A stretch of 42,584 nt of DNA from Streptococcus gallolyticus (GTDB taxonomy: Bacteria; Bacillota; Bacilli; Lactobacillales; Streptococcaceae), in NCBI GenBank assembly GCA_019794795.1, contig JAIMFC010000013.1, forward strand, positions 1 through 42,584, given 5' to 3'. The notes under the pieces are model-generated. The model saw nothing but the letters and a program-made list of their open reading frames with translations. It was not told the DNA's origin and searched no databases. Below are positions 25,249 through 34,177 of this stretch, one piece after another (within the stretch, counting starts at the first letter, position 1; each line of letters begins with the position of its first letter). Both the position numbers and the translations under genes were made by a program.

Positions 25249-25286
25249 GTGGGAGGTAAAAATCTTTTAATTACCGCCAAAACCAC
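25249..25286 (+). promoter_or_regulatory. L1-binding-like RNA motif in the rplK leader
   Basis: GTGG (25249-25252) pairs with CCAC (25283-25286). Then come GA, a second stem GGT...ACC and an unpaired 3' side. The same plan (GTGG-GA-N3...N3'-loop-CCAC) recurs between rplK and rplA. L1 is known to bind such a two-helix motif in its own mRNA and block translation. The assignment is from pattern and position. Confidence 0.6.
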
Positions 25287-25303
25287 AAAAGGAGGATTTT
25301 TTC

Positions 25304-25729
25304 ATGGCTAAGAAAGTCGAAAAACTTGTAAAACTTCAAATTCCTGCTGGTAAAGCTACTCCAGCTCCACCGGTCGGACCAGCACTTGGTCAAGCAGGGA
25401 TCAACATCATGGGATTCACAAAGGAATTCAACGCTCGTACAGCTGACCAAGCTGGTATGATCATTCCTGTTGTAATCACTGTATACGAAGATAAATCATT
25501 TGATTTCGTCTGCAAAACACCACCAGCTGCTGTTCTTTTGAAAAAAGCTGCAGGTGTTGAAAAAGGTTCAGGCACACCAAACAAAACAAAAGTTGCAACA
25601 GTTACTCGTGCACAAGTACAAGAAATTGCTGAAACTAAAATGCCAGATTTGAACGCTGCAAACATTGAGTCTGCAATGCGTATGATCGAAGGAACTGCTC
25701 GTTCTATGGGATTCACTGTTACTGACTAA
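25304..25729 (+). CDS. rplK: 50S ribosomal protein L11
   Basis: L11 (141 residues) forms the GTPase-associated centre with 23S r[23 protein letters not shown] is the invariant N-terminal region, and the C-terminal RNA-binding domain ends [12 protein letters not shown]. Codon choice is strongly biased, as for highly expressed genes. AAAGGAGG precedes the ATG. It is co-transcribed with rplA across a 94-bp gap that holds a regulatory-looking hairpin. Confidence 0.97.
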   Translation: MAKKVEKLVKLQIPAGKATPAPPVGPALGQAGINIMGFTKEFNARTADQAGMIIPVVITVYEDKSFDFVCKTPPAAVLLKKAAGVEKGSGTPNKTKVATVTRAQVQEIAETKMPDLNAANIESAMRMIEGTARSMGFTVTD

Positions 25730-25778
25730 TCAGCAACAACCCTAGACCCGCTTAACTTCATCATTTCCGATGAGTGAC

Positions 25779-25804
25779 GTGGGAGATGAAAATCGTATGA
25801 CCAC
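25779..25804 (+). promoter_or_regulatory. Second L1-binding-like motif, between rplK and rplA
   Basis: GTGG (25779-25782) pairs with CCAC (25801-25804). Inside are GA, the stem GAT-GAAA-ATC with a GNRA loop, and GTATGA on the 3' side. It is compact and closely parallel to the leader motif, 19 nt before the rplA ATG. It probably lets L1 repress its own translation. Confidence 0.65.
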
Positions 25805-25823
25805 ATTACAAGGAGAATAAAAC

Positions 25824-26513
25824 ATGGCTAAAAAAAGCAAACAAATGCGTGCTGCTCTTGAGAAAATCGACAGCACAAAAGCTTACAGCGTAGAAGAAGC
25901 TGTAGCACTTGCAAAAGAAACTAACTTTGCAAAATTTGACGCAACTGTAGAAGTTGCTTACAACTTGAACATTGACGTTCGTAAAGCAGACCAACAAATC
26001 CGTGGTGCAATGGTATTGCCAAACGGTACTGGTAAAACTGCTCGCGTATTGGTATTCGCTCGTGGCGCTAAAGCTGAAGAAGCTAAAGCTGCTGGTGCTG
26101 ACTTTGTTGGTGAAGACGACCTCGTTGCTAAAATCAACGGCGGTTGGTTGGACTTCGACGTGGTTATCGCTACACCTGACATGATGGCACTTGTTGGTCG
26201 TCTTGGTCGTGTGCTTGGTCCACGTAACTTGATGCCAAACCCTAAAACTGGTACAGTAACTATGGATGTTGCTAAAGCAGTTGAAGAGTCTAAAGGTGGT
26301 AAAATCACTTACCGTGCTGACAAAGCAGGTATCGTGCAAGCTGTTATCGGTAAAGTATCCTTTGAAGCTGATAAATTGGTTGAAAACTTCAAAGCTTTCA
26401 ACGATGTAATTGTCAAAGCTAAACCAGCTACTGCTAAAGGTACTTACATCACAAGCCTTACAATCACTACAACACAAGGTGTTGGTATCAAAGTTGATAC
26501 AAACTCATTGTAA
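25824..26513 (+). CDS. rplA: 50S ribosomal protein L1
   Basis: L1 (229 residues) forms the mobile stalk that helps release tRNA from the E site, and acts as translational repressor of its operon. It carries [12 protein letters not shown] and the signature region [20 protein letters not shown]. Length is normal and codon use strongly biased. AAGGAG lies before the ATG. It ends shortly before a UUCG-loop terminator. Confidence 0.97.
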   Translation: MAKKSKQMRAALEKIDSTKAYSVEEAVALAKETNFAKFDATVEVAYNLNIDVRKADQQIRGAMVLPNGTGKTARVLVFARGAKAEEAKAAGADFVGEDDLVAKINGGWLDFDVVIATPDMMALVGRLGRVLGPRNLMPNPKTGTVTMDVAKAVEESKGGKITYRADKAGIVQAVIGKVSFEADKLVENFKAFNDVIVKAKPATAKGTYITSLTITTTQGVGIKVDTNSL

Positions 26514-26524
26514 TCAGTAGTTCC

Positions 26525-26550
26525 AAGACTGTCTTCGGGCAGTCTTTTTT
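26525..26550 (+). terminator. UUCG-loop terminator of the rplKA operon
   Basis: AAGACTGTC pairs with GGCAGTCTT around a TTCG tetraloop, followed by a run of Ts. A very stable intrinsic terminator. Confidence 0.93.
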
Positions 26551-26622
26551 GTGCTTTGTGTTGTATTTTTACAATTTATACTTATTTTCGATAATATAAA
26601 AATAAAGTAAAGGAGTAAACAG

Positions 26623-27402
26623 ATGACAGATTATGTAAAACCAGCCGTTTGGCGTTGGGAAGATGAAAATGATCGTCCAAGTGGCAATCGTCCAACAGCA
26701 GGCAGTCGTTTTGAACAGCATCTCCCTAAGGGAAATCATCGCTTTCAAGTTTATTCGTTAGCGACTCCAAATGGAATTAAGGTACCAATTGTTTTAGAAG
26801 AGTTAAAAGAACTCGGTCATGCTGCAGATTATGATTTATTCAAGATTGACATCGGTAAAGGCGATCAGTTTGGTTCAGATTTTGTCGCCCTCAATCCTAA
26901 CTCCAAAATTCCAGTCCTCTTAGACCAGGAAAACGGCTTGAATGTTTTTGAGTCAGCCAATATCTTGCTGTATTTGGCAGAACAGTTTTCAGGTTTGGTG
27001 CCAAGTGATCTGACTGGACGAACTGAGGTCTTGAATTGGCTTTTCTGGCAGACTGGTGCGGCACCGTTTGTTGGCGGAGGCTTTGGCCATTTCTTTTATT
27101 ACGCACCAACAGCGCAGGAATACCCTATTAACCGTTATACCATGGAAACCAAACGTCAGCTGGATGTCTTGAATCAACTCTTGGCGAATCGTCCTTATAT
27201 TGCGGGGGAAGATTACAGCATTGCTGATATTGCTATCTGGTCTTGGTATGGTCGTCTTTTGGACGGTAAATTGTATGCGGGTGCTGCTGAATTTTTAGAT
27301 AGGCAAGCTTATAAACATGTCCTTGCTTGGTCTGAAAAAATCAAAGAGCGTCCAGCGGTTCAACGTGCTTTATTAAAGGAATACAGGTCAATAGAAGGAT
27401 AG
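26623..27402 (+). CDS. Glutathione S-transferase family protein, YghU-like
   Basis: This 259-residue protein matches the YghU/Ure2p-like GST group: an N-terminal extension (VWRWEDENDRPSGNRPTAG), then a thioredoxin-like domain with ALNPNSKIPVLLD and the ESANILLYLAE motif. The helical C-terminal domain has IAGEDYSIADIAIW. YghU enzymes reduce peroxides or disulfide-bonded glutathione. Glutathione would have to be imported or made elsewhere. AAAGGAG precedes the ATG. It is monocistronic. Confidence 0.88.
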   Translation: MTDYVKPAVWRWEDENDRPSGNRPTAGSRFEQHLPKGNHRFQVYSLATPNGIKVPIVLEELKELGHAADYDLFKIDIGKGDQFGSDFVALNPNSKIPVLLDQENGLNVFESANILLYLAEQFSGLVPSDLTGRTEVLNWLFWQTGAAPFVGGGFGHFFYYAPTAQEYPINRYTMETKRQLDVLNQLLANRPYIAGEDYSIADIAIWSWYGRLLDGKLYAGAAEFLDRQAYKHVLAWSEKIKERPAVQRALLKEYRSIEG

Positions 27403-27495
27403 GGGATTCCTTATCTTTTTTACTAAAAAAATACTTGATAAAGAGACTTCTAGCAAGGTAAACTAGATATTAAATATATTAAATTTGGAGAAATT

Positions 27496-28913
27496 ATGAA
27501 AAAGAATAAGAGACAGTTTGCTCTCAAATGTACGACTTTTTTAGCCATTAGCTTATTTGGTTGGGCGCAGTTGGGAGTTGTACAAGCTGAGGAAATTTCG
27601 TCTTCAACAGGAGCGAGTACAGCGACAGTAACTGGTGAGACAGATCCTACTTCAACAAGTTCTTCGACAAGCACAGTAGTTCATCCTCTGTTTCGACAGA
27701 AGATTCTAGCAGTCAAGAAAGCAGTACGACAACAACAACTTCCTCTTCAACAGAGCAGAAAGCAAATCAAAAAACGGAACCTGCGCTTTCTCCACAAGTT
27801 CAGACTCTACAGATGGCGATTTTGGCCTTGGATGAGACACATTATCGGTTGACACTTTCAGGCTTAGGAGCAGATTTTAGCGATGTTGAGTTTCCTACTT
27901 GGTCTGAAAAAAATGGGCAAGATGATATTAAATAGTATAAGGCAAATCGTTTAGCGAATGGAGATTGGGAAGTGGAGTTGAGTCTATCGGACCATAAATT
28001 CACAACTGGTCACTATGCAGTCCACCTTTACGCTAAAAATACTAGTACTGGTAAGAGACAGGGGGTTCTAGCCAGTCAAGGCTTTGATGTGACAGAAGCG
28101 CAAGTCAAAAATTTCCAGCCTAGTTTGACAACAAATTTAGGAGATAAAGGGATTGCCATTTCTTACCAGTCTGTCTAAATTTCAAATCCCCAAAATCTTA
28201 GAATTGCTGTTTGGTCTGACGCAAAAGGTCAAGATGATTTGAAGTGGTACACAGCTGGTCGTAAAGGTACTTCTACCTTTATCGGTAGTTTCAATGCCCA
28301 AAATCATAAGGGAACTGGCAAATACCACATTCATTTATACGGCACAATTAATGGGTCTTGCTACAACAAGTGTTCAAGTCAATAAAGCAGCCTATTCTGC
28401 TCCTTATTATTCACAGTTAGATGGCCGTTGGAGTGGTGTACGACTTGGGACAGGTAGTTTTGGAGCAACAGGATGTGTGCCGGCTACCATGTCTATGATT
28501 ATTTCTGCTGTGAAAGATCAAACAGTGCCCCCTATTCAAGTTGGGAATTATCTTTACTATAATACCTTAGAATTTAACTACTCTTATCTGGGTACAAGTA
28601 GCCGTGGAGTTGTCTTTGCAGCAAGAAACTGGGGCTTGAAAACACAGGTTCTGAATTCACAACTGGCCTTGGCAAAAGCCTTGCAGGAAGGCTGTTATGT
28701 AGCAGCTGCAGTTGGTCCAAGTCAAGTAAGTATATTGTGGCTGGTGGGCATGAAATTGTCCTCAAAGGCTACAGTAATGGCAACAACTATGTTCTTGATC
28801 CTTATAATCCTCGTAATAATGGTTGGACCAGCCTATCTTATATCTAGAATGTTCAAAGTACGGATTCCATTGATTTGACAGAAGGTCGTCCATTTATTAA
28901 AGTAACTGACTAA
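27496..28913 (+). pseudogene. Secreted Bsp-repeat / C39-type peptidase gene with six lesions
   Basis: Joined frames encode a signal peptide (ending VVQAEE), a Ser/Thr-rich linker, two GBS Bsp-like repeats (one with QDDLKWYTAGRKG) and a C39-type peptidase domain. That domain has Cys in GATGCVPATM, His in AGGHEIVLKGY and the Asp region YVLDPYNP. Lesions: frame changes near 27675, 28355 and 28725, and stops at 27933 (TAG), 28176 (TAA) and 28845 (TAG). Comparing the two repeats, and family context, suggests both TAGs replaced TGG (Trp). An intact form would be a surface or secreted cysteine peptidase acting on the envelope. The gene is clearly dead. Confidence 0.85.
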
Positions 28914-28947
28914 AAATCCTGCTTAGGAACGACTATCAGAACAAATA

Positions 28948-29003
28948 AAAATGAACAAAGCTACAGTTCTCGTTAGAAGTTTTGTAGTTTTATTCATTTT
29001 TTA
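28948..29003. terminator. Bidirectional terminator
   Basis: AAAATGAA pairs with TTCATTTT, with an inner CTACA/TGTAG stem, and T runs on both strands. It lies between the peptidase pseudogene and the converging helicase gene. Confidence 0.75.
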
Positions 29004-29015
29004 GTCTAAACTCTT

Positions 29016-30098
29016 TTATACCTTATAAAATTCTTGATTTTTCAAGACGATTTCGCTGACCGTAGCGTATTTTTTAAGATTTTTCAAATCACTTGGATTG
29101 GTCACGAGGGTAATGACAAATCCATCTTTACCCATTCGTCCTGTCCGTCCTGCACGGTGAGTGTAGACTTCCTTATCACGAGGGACTTCAAAGTTGAGCA
29201 CGCATTCAAGATTGTCGATGTCCATACCACGAGCGACTAAATCAGTAGCAAGAAGCAGATTAATCTCGAGCTCTTTGAACTTTTCGATAATCACCTTGCG
29301 GAATTTGACATTGACATCAGAGGCGAGTGAGACAACATTTGCCTGACGGTAGGTCAGTTTTTCCTCGGCAGCACCTAAATCGGATAGGCTGTTGAAAAAG
29401 GCTAGCGCTCGAAAATCAGGAATGTTGGCCAGCTTGCGTAGGAGTTCCATCCGATCGCGCTTATCCACCATCATATAACAGTGCTGGATATTATCCAATT
29501 TTTGGTCTGTCAAATCGAGTTTCACAACATCTGTAGCTAGTTTTTTTTGATCAAATTTGGCAGTCGCACTCATGTATATCAGCTGGTGATCGCGCGGTGC
29601 GTAACGGAGGATTTTATCCACAAAATGGTATTGGGAATCGCTGAAAAGTTCATCAAACTCGTCCAAAATGATGGTGTTGATATTCATCATTTTGACTTTT
29701 TTGAGTTTGATGAGTTCAAAAATCCGTCCCGGTGTTCCGATTAGAATTTCAGGTCCTTTTTTCAAGCGTTCGATTTGACGCTTTTGGCTAGAGCCTGATA
29801 GGAAGAGTTGTGCTGTTAAGCCGATTGGCTCAGCCCATGTTTTACAGACTTCAAAAATTTGTCCAGCCAGCTCAGTATTGGGAGCCAAAATCAAGAGTTG
29901 CTGGGCTTTTTTTGGTGTCAGAGAAAGTAAACTTGGCCAGAGATAGGCTAGGGTTTTACCCGTTCCTGTTGGACTGATACCTAGGAGATTTTTTCCTAAT
30001 GAAATAGGTTGGAATGCTGCCTCTTGGATAGCTGTAAATCCGGTAAAGTTAAGCTGTTCTAGCTGTTCTTGCCAACTAGTTGGAAATGTTTCCTTCAT
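29016..30098 (-). CDS. DEAD-box-family RNA helicase with DEFD motif
   Basis: A 360-residue helicase core without extra C-terminal domain. It has a Q-motif region (FTAIQEAAF), motif I SPTGTGKT, Ia LAPNTELAGQ, Ib GTPGR, II LDEFDE, III SAT, V ATDLVARGMD and VI HRAGRTGR. The DEAD tetrapeptide reads DEFD, a variant seen in some streptococcal helicases. RNA remodelling or cold adaptation is the likely role. The ATG at 30098 (MKETFPTSW) with GGCGG upstream is chosen over longer starts. It overlaps the oxidoreductase gene by 23 bp. Confidence 0.9.
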   Translation of the reverse strand: MKETFPTSWQEQLEQLNFTGFTAIQEAAFQPISLGKNLLGISPTGTGKTLAYLWPSLLSLTPKKAQQLLILAPNTELAGQIFEVCKTWAEPIGLTAQLFLSGSSQKRQIERLKKGPEILIGTPGRIFELIKLKKVKMMNINTIILDEFDELFSDSQYHFVDKILRYAPRDHQLIYMSATAKFDQKKLATDVVKLDLTDQKLDNIQHCYMMVDKRDRMELLRKLANIPDFRALAFFNSLSDLGAAEEKLTYRQANVVSLASDVNVKFRKVIIEKFKELEINLLLATDLVARGMDIDNLECVLNFEVPRDKEVYTHRAGRTGRMGKDGFVITLVTNPSDLKNLKKYATVSEIVLKNQEFYKV

Positions 30099-31074
30099 GT
30101 ATATCCGCCTTAAATGTAATGTTTGCGCTTTGGCGCATGGTGTAAAGTGTCTGATGAACATTTTCTGCATCGTCTAACCAGTGGTTGACACTGCTTTGGT
30201 CTTGCTCCATGATAGCTTGGGCAAAGGCTTGCGCTTCTTCCAGCATACGGTTAGGGGCTGCTTGGATTGGCAAGGCTGTTTCGGTTCCATCACAGGCTGT
30301 GAAAATAGCAGAGCGAATGTCTTGGCAATCGTTAAGCGTCAAGGTTCCGTCAGTTGTATAAATCTCACTTGGAAGATTGCTGGTCAAGTTTTTACCTGCT
30401 TGGACAGTGACCATAAAGGTATCGTAAATCAATTGTCCGATGCCATTGATATCTACTGTATTTGGCAGTTGCACGGCTGTATAGTGAGCTGTATTTGGTT
30501 TGCCAATCAAACCGATAGCAGCATAGAGGGTATAAACACCTAGGTCCATGAGGGCACCGCCGGAAAAGTCAGCAGAGAAGACATTGGGTTCTTTTCCTGC
30601 TAGAAGGTCTCCCATTTTTGAAGAGTATTTGGCGTAAGTAAAGTGACCACCGATAATTGTCTGGTCTGCCAAAAAATCACGGATAATCTGGAAGGCATTT
30701 TCTTGATAATTACGAGCCGCTTCAAAGAGGAAAACCTGATTTTCTTGCGCTAATTGACGTAGTTGAGCGAGTTCGCTAGGTGTCGATGCGATTGGTTTTT
30801 CGACGATGGTATGCTTACCTGCTTTTAAGGCTAAACTGGCTTGTTCAAAGTGGAGTGAGTTTGGGCTGGCAATATAAATGACATCAAAATCTGCCTTGAA
30901 AAATGCTTCAAAGTCAGTAAAACAGTCCACATTTTCATAGTCTTTGACAAATGCTTGAGCTGTTTCTAAATGACGAGAATAAACTGCGCTAAGTTGATAT
31001 TTTTTTGAAAGAGTTGCAGCAGCGATAAATTGATGTGAGATGCTACTGGTTCCAATAATTCCAAGTTTTAACAT
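30076..31074 (-). CDS. Gfo/Idh/MocA family oxidoreductase
   Basis: A 332-residue NAD(P)-dependent oxidoreductase. The Rossmann start is LGIIGTSSISHQFI, the EKP motif lies in HTIVEKPIASTP and the substrate domain includes GGALMDLGVYTLY. Members act on sugars, inositols or related polyols, and the substrate is not evident here. AGGAGG precedes the ATG at 31074. It shares a transcript with the helicase (23-bp overlap) and is divergent from udk. Confidence 0.9.
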   Translation of the reverse strand: MLKLGIIGTSSISHQFIAAATLSKKYQLSAVYSRHLETAQAFVKDYENVDCFTDFEAFFKADFDVIYIASPNSLHFEQASLALKAGKHTIVEKPIASTPSELAQLRQLAQENQVFLFEAARNYQENAFQIIRDFLADQTIIGGHFTYAKYSSKMGDLLAGKEPNVFSADFSGGALMDLGVYTLYAAIGLIGKPNTAHYTAVQLPNTVDINGIGQLIYDTFMVTVQAGKNLTSNLPSEIYTTDGTLTLNDCQDIRSAIFTACDGTETALPIQAAPNRMLEEAQAFAQAIMEQDQSSVNHWLDDAENVHQTLYTMRQSANITFKADIHEGNISN

Positions 31075-31103
31075 GTGTTACCTCCTAAGGTGTTCTACCT
31101 TTC

Positions 31104-31128
31104 ATTATAGCATGATTTTTGGTAAAAT
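31104..31128. promoter_or_regulatory. Divergent extended -10 promoters
   Basis: Minus strand: TGC-TATAAT with hexamer at 31104-31109, for the oxidoreductase-helicase pair. Plus strand: TGG-TAAAAT with hexamer at 31123-31128, for udk. The two overlap back to back, so they may compete. Confidence 0.65.
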
Positions 31129-31157
31129 AGAAAGAAGTAGAAAAAGAGGAGACAGAG

Positions 31158-31787
31158 ATGATTCAAAAACCCATTATTATTGGCGTGACGGGTGGTTCTG
31201 GAGGAGGAAAGACAAGTGTTTCCCAAGCTATTTTAGCAAATTTCCCAGATTCAAAAATTGCCATGCTTGAGCACGATTCTTACTATAAAAATCAAGATCA
31301 TTTGACCTTTGAAGAGCGAGTGAAGACTAACTATGACCATCCATTGGCTTTTGATACGGACTTTATGATTGAGCAATTGAGGGAATTGATTGCGGGTCGT
31401 CCGGTGGATATCCCCATCTATGACTATACTCAACATACGCGTAGCAAGGAAACTTACCGTCAGGAGCCGCAAGATGTTTTCATTATTGAAGGAATCTTGG
31501 TGATGGAAGACGAGCGCTTACGTGATTTGATGGATATTAAGATTTTTGTTGATACAGATGATGATATTCGGATTATTCGTCGGATTAAGCGGGATATGGT
31601 AGAGCGCGGACGGAGTTTGGATAGCATTATTGAGCAGTATACCAGCGTTGTTAAACCGATGTACCATCAATTCATTGAGCCAACTAAGCGTTACGCAGAT
31701 ATTGTCATTCCAGAAGGAGTGAGCAATGTGGTAGCCATTGACTTGATCAATACAAAAGTAGCAAGTATTTTGCAGGAGCGCAATTAA
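31158..31787 (+). CDS. udk: Uridine kinase
   Basis: Udk (209 residues) phosphorylates uridine and cytidine to UMP and CMP for pyrimidine salvage. P-loop [12 protein letters not shown] is near the N-terminus. [12 protein letters not shown] and YDYTQHTRS carry the substrate-binding residues, and the lid region is [13 protein letters not shown]. Length is normal. GAGGAG precedes the ATG. A PadR-type regulator follows after 1 nt. Confidence 0.96.
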   Translation: MIQKPIIIGVTGGSGGGKTSVSQAILANFPDSKIAMLEHDSYYKNQDHLTFEERVKTNYDHPLAFDTDFMIEQLRELIAGRPVDIPIYDYTQHTRSKETYRQEPQDVFIIEGILVMEDERLRDLMDIKIFVDTDDDIRIIRRIKRDMVERGRSLDSIIEQYTSVVKPMYHQFIEPTKRYADIVIPEGVSNVVAIDLINTKVASILQERN

Positions 31788-31788
31788 G

Positions 31789-32337
31789 ATGCCTAGAGAA
31801 CGAATTTTACCTCATATCATTTTAGGAATTATGTCATCAAATGATGGAGAAATGCTGGGTAAGGATATTATCGCCTTTTTCAATCGTGAAATTGGGGAAT
31901 TTTGGCAGGTTGCCCACAGCCAAGTCTATCCAGAACTCAAACGAATGACAGCAGAAGGTTTTTTGACCTGTCATGGTTTGCCAGATAATGATAAGGAAAA
32001 ATTGTATCGTTTAACGGAGAAAGGGCAGGAGCAACTGGAGTCCTGGTTGGCTATTCCCAATCAAGAAACACCCAAGCAACGGGATATCTTCTCCCTTAAG
32101 ATGTTTTTCATCCAAAAAATGGATGACGAGCGGATTCCGATGCTATTACAGGGGCAGATTGATATCTTAGAAGCTCATTTAGCGCACATGGAAGAAAGAA
32201 AAGCAACATTGTTCGCTGAGCAGGCAACGATTAAGAACAACTATGGGCATTATCTCATCCTTCGTCGTGCGATTGCTCGTAACAAGAGTCAATTGGAATG
32301 GCTACGTGAGGTTTTAGAAGAAGTGTTAGCAGGATAG
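31789..32337 (+). CDS. PadR-family transcriptional regulator
   Basis: This 182-residue regulator has an N-terminal winged helix (HIILGIMSSNDGEMLGKDII, then WQVAHSQVYPELKRMTAEGFL, and LYRLTEKG as the wing). The C-terminal half is a long helical dimerisation domain (QIDILEAHLAHMEERKATLF). PadR proteins often repress nearby efflux or detoxification genes, and none is adjacent, so the target is unknown. It starts 1 nt after the udk stop. Confidence 0.88.
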   Translation: MPRERILPHIILGIMSSNDGEMLGKDIIAFFNREIGEFWQVAHSQVYPELKRMTAEGFLTCHGLPDNDKEKLYRLTEKGQEQLESWLAIPNQETPKQRDIFSLKMFFIQKMDDERIPMLLQGQIDILEAHLAHMEERKATLFAEQATIKNNYGHYLILRRAIARNKSQLEWLREVLEEVLAG

Positions 32338-32355
32338 AATTACTATCCTGTTTTT
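32330..32355 (+). terminator. Rho-independent terminator overlapping the padR-like stop
   Basis: CAGGATAG pairs with CTATCCTG over a 5-nt loop, followed by TTTTT. The left arm includes the stop codon of the regulator gene. Confidence 0.88.
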
Positions 32356-32382
32356 CTTTGGTACAATTTACAGAATTAACAA

Positions 32383-32427
32383 AATTATCAGAAAATTCTT
32401 GACAAATGGTTTTTACACTGCTAAAAT
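32383..32427 (+). promoter_or_regulatory. CodY-like box and promoter of the leucine operon
   Basis: AATTATCAGAAAATT (32383-32397) matches the CodY consensus AATTTTCWGAAAATT in 14 of 15 positions. It ends 1 nt before the -35 TTGACA (32399-32404). A 17-bp spacer leads to extended -10 TGC-TAAAAT (32422-32427). CodY with branched-chain amino acids would block RNA polymerase here. Confidence 0.82.
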
Positions 32428-32457
32428 AGGATTATCACATTTCAAGGAGAATGTCAA

Positions 32458-32505
32458 ATGGTTTCAAGCTACAAGACAATCTTGTTGTTGCGACAGAGGG
32501 GCTAG
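32458..32505 (+). CDS. Leucine leader peptide
   Basis: A 15-codon frame, MVSSYKTILLLRQRG, has AAGGAG spaced correctly before its ATG. It contains Ile and three consecutive Leu codons (all TTG). This is the sensor of a ribosome-mediated attenuator: stalling at the Leu codons when charged tRNA-Leu is scarce would change the folding of the RNA downstream. Its stop codon (32503-32505) lies in the 5' arm of the first hairpin. Confidence 0.88.
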   Translation: MVSSYKTILLLRQRG

Positions 32506-32578
32506 TGCAAGAGCATTAGTCCTGTTTGGCTTACCAAGCGGGAAGGACATCTCGCTGGTTGGTGAGATGTTTTTGTTT
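32502..32578 (+). terminator. Attenuator of the leucine operon
   Basis: Three stems can form: CTAGTGC/GCATTAG (32502-32519), GTCCT/AGGAC with an inner GCTT/AAGC (32519-32548), and the terminator ACATCTC/GAGATGT (32547-32570) followed by TTTTGTTT. The middle stem shares bases with both its neighbours, so stalling at the Leu codons can favour it over the terminator. Confidence 0.75.
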
Positions 32579-32605
32579 ATCCAGAAAAAAGAAAGTGGTG
32601 GAAGT

Positions 32606-34177
32606 ATGCGTACAGTTGAATTTTTAGATACCAGTCTGCGAGATGGTGAGCAGACGCCGGGAGTCAATTTTTCGGTTAAAGAAAAGGTTGCGATTGCGAA
32701 ACAGCTTGAAAAATGGGGCATTTCAGCCATTGAAGCGGGATTTCCCGCGGCTAGTCCAGATTCATTTGTCGCAGTTCAAGCCATTGCAGCTGCTATGAAA
32801 AAGACAGCAGTGACAGGCTTGGCGCGATCGGTCAAGTCAGATATTGATGCCTGCTATGAAGCTTTAAAAGGGGCAAAATATCCTCAGATTCACGTTTTTA
32901 TTGCAACTAGCCCCATCCATCGAGAATTTAAGCTTAATAAAAGTAAGGAAGAAATTTTAGTAGCTATTACAGAACATGTGTCTTATGCTCGCAGTAAGTT
33001 TGAGGTGGTTGAATTTTCTCCAGAAGATGCGACGCGGACAGAACTGGACTTTCTTTTGGAAGTGGTCCAAACAGCGGTGGACGCAGGTGCTAGCTACATC
33101 AATATTCCTGATACTGTTGGCTTTACAACACCTGAAGAATATGGCAATATTTTCAAGTATTTGATTGAGAATGTTAAAGCAGACCGCGAGATTCGTTTCA
33201 GTCCCCATTGCCACAATGACCTCGGTATGGCGGTGGCCAATACCCTTTCGGCTATCAAAAATGGAGCTGGTCGTGTAGAAGGAACTGTCAATGGTATCGG
33301 TGAGCGAGCTGGAAATGCGGCCTTGGAAGAAGTTGCGGTGGCACTGAATATTCGTCAGGACTACTATCAAGTGGATAGTCCCATTGTCCTATCTGAAACG
33401 GTCAATACTTCTGAAATGATTTCTCGCTTCTCTGGCCTTTCAATCCCTAAAAACAAGGCTGTGGTGGGAGGGAATGCCTTTTCACATGAGTCCGGAATTC
33501 ATCAGGATGGTGTTCTTAAAAATCCACTGACTTATGAAATCATCACACCAGAATTGGTGGGTGTCAAATCTAATTCATTGCCTCTGGGCAAATTGTCTGG
33601 TCGCCATGCCTTTACCGAAAAACTCAAGGAACTTCAGTTAGCATTTGACGAGACAGAAATCAAGACCTTGTTTGCTAAATTCAAGGATTTGGCAGATAAA
33701 AAACAGGACATTACAGATTCGGATATCCGTGCCTTGGTAGCAGCAACAACGGTTGAAAATGTAGAAGGCTTTCACTTTGGTGACCTCAAATTGGCTTCAC
33801 ACAGTGATGAAACCATTACCGCAACAGTTACCATGGTCAATCAAGAGGCAGAGACGGTGGAATTGGTGGCAGACGGAAAAGGTTCTGTGGAGGCGATTTT
33901 CAATGCTATCGATGACTTCTTCAAGCAAGCAGTCCGTCTGGATAGTTTCACTATTGATGCCATTACCGACGGGATTGATGCTCAAGCGGCTGTAAATGTA
34001 ACGGTAGAAAATCAAGATACAGATACCATTTTCAATGCGACAGGGATTGACTTTGATGTATTAAAAGCAGCAGCCATTGCTTATATCAATGCCAATATTA
34101 AAGTGCAAAAAGAAAACAGTCGTCAATCTGTCCCCTTATCTGAAAAAGATTTCCCAAAGAATGTGGAGGAGTTATGA
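32606..34177 (+). CDS. leuA: 2-isopropylmalate synthase
   Basis: LeuA condenses acetyl-CoA with 2-ketoisovalerate, the first committed step to leucine. Length is 523. DTSLRDGEQTPGVNFS near the N-terminus and HCHNDLGMAVANT (metal-binding His pair) are present, with NGIGERAGNAALEEVA. The C-terminal regulatory domain (from about 390) should give leucine feedback. The ATG at 32606 follows GGTGGA; an upstream extension in frame would run through the attenuator and is rejected. The end overlaps leuB (ATGA). Confidence 0.96.
   Translation: MRTVEFLDTSLRDGEQTPGVNFSVKEKVAIAKQLEKWGISAIEAGFPAASPDSFVAVQAIAAAMKKTAVTGLARSVKSDIDACYEALKGAKYPQIHVFIATSPIHREFKLNKSKEEILVAITEHVSYARSKFEVVEFSPEDATRTELDFLLEVVQTAVDAGASYINIPDTVGFTTPEEYGNIFKYLIENVKADREIRFSPHCHNDLGMAVANTLSAIKNGAGRVEGTVNGIGERAGNAALEEVAVALNIRQDYYQVDSPIVLSETVNTSEMISRFSGLSIPKNKAVVGGNAFSHESGIHQDGVLKNPLTYEIITPELVGVKSNSLPLGKLSGRHAFTEKLKELQLAFDETEIKTLFAKFKDLADKKQDITDSDIRALVAATTVENVEGFHFGDLKLASHSDETITATVTMVNQEAETVELVADGKGSVEAIFNAIDDFFKQAVRLDSFTIDAITDGIDAQAAVNVTVENQDTDTIFNATGIDFDVLKAAAIAYINANIKVQKENSRQSVPLSEKDFPKNVEEL

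Noticed and set aside
25806..26477. Long minus-strand open frame (223 codons) opposite rplA
   Set aside because: It is a shadow of the strong codon bias of rplA. Its Ser/Cys/Phe-rich translation resembles no protein and it has no ribosome binding site.
32399..32605. N-terminal extension of LeuA
   Set aside because: This frame runs through the promoter, leader peptide and attenuator. LeuA homologues start at MRTVEFLDTS.
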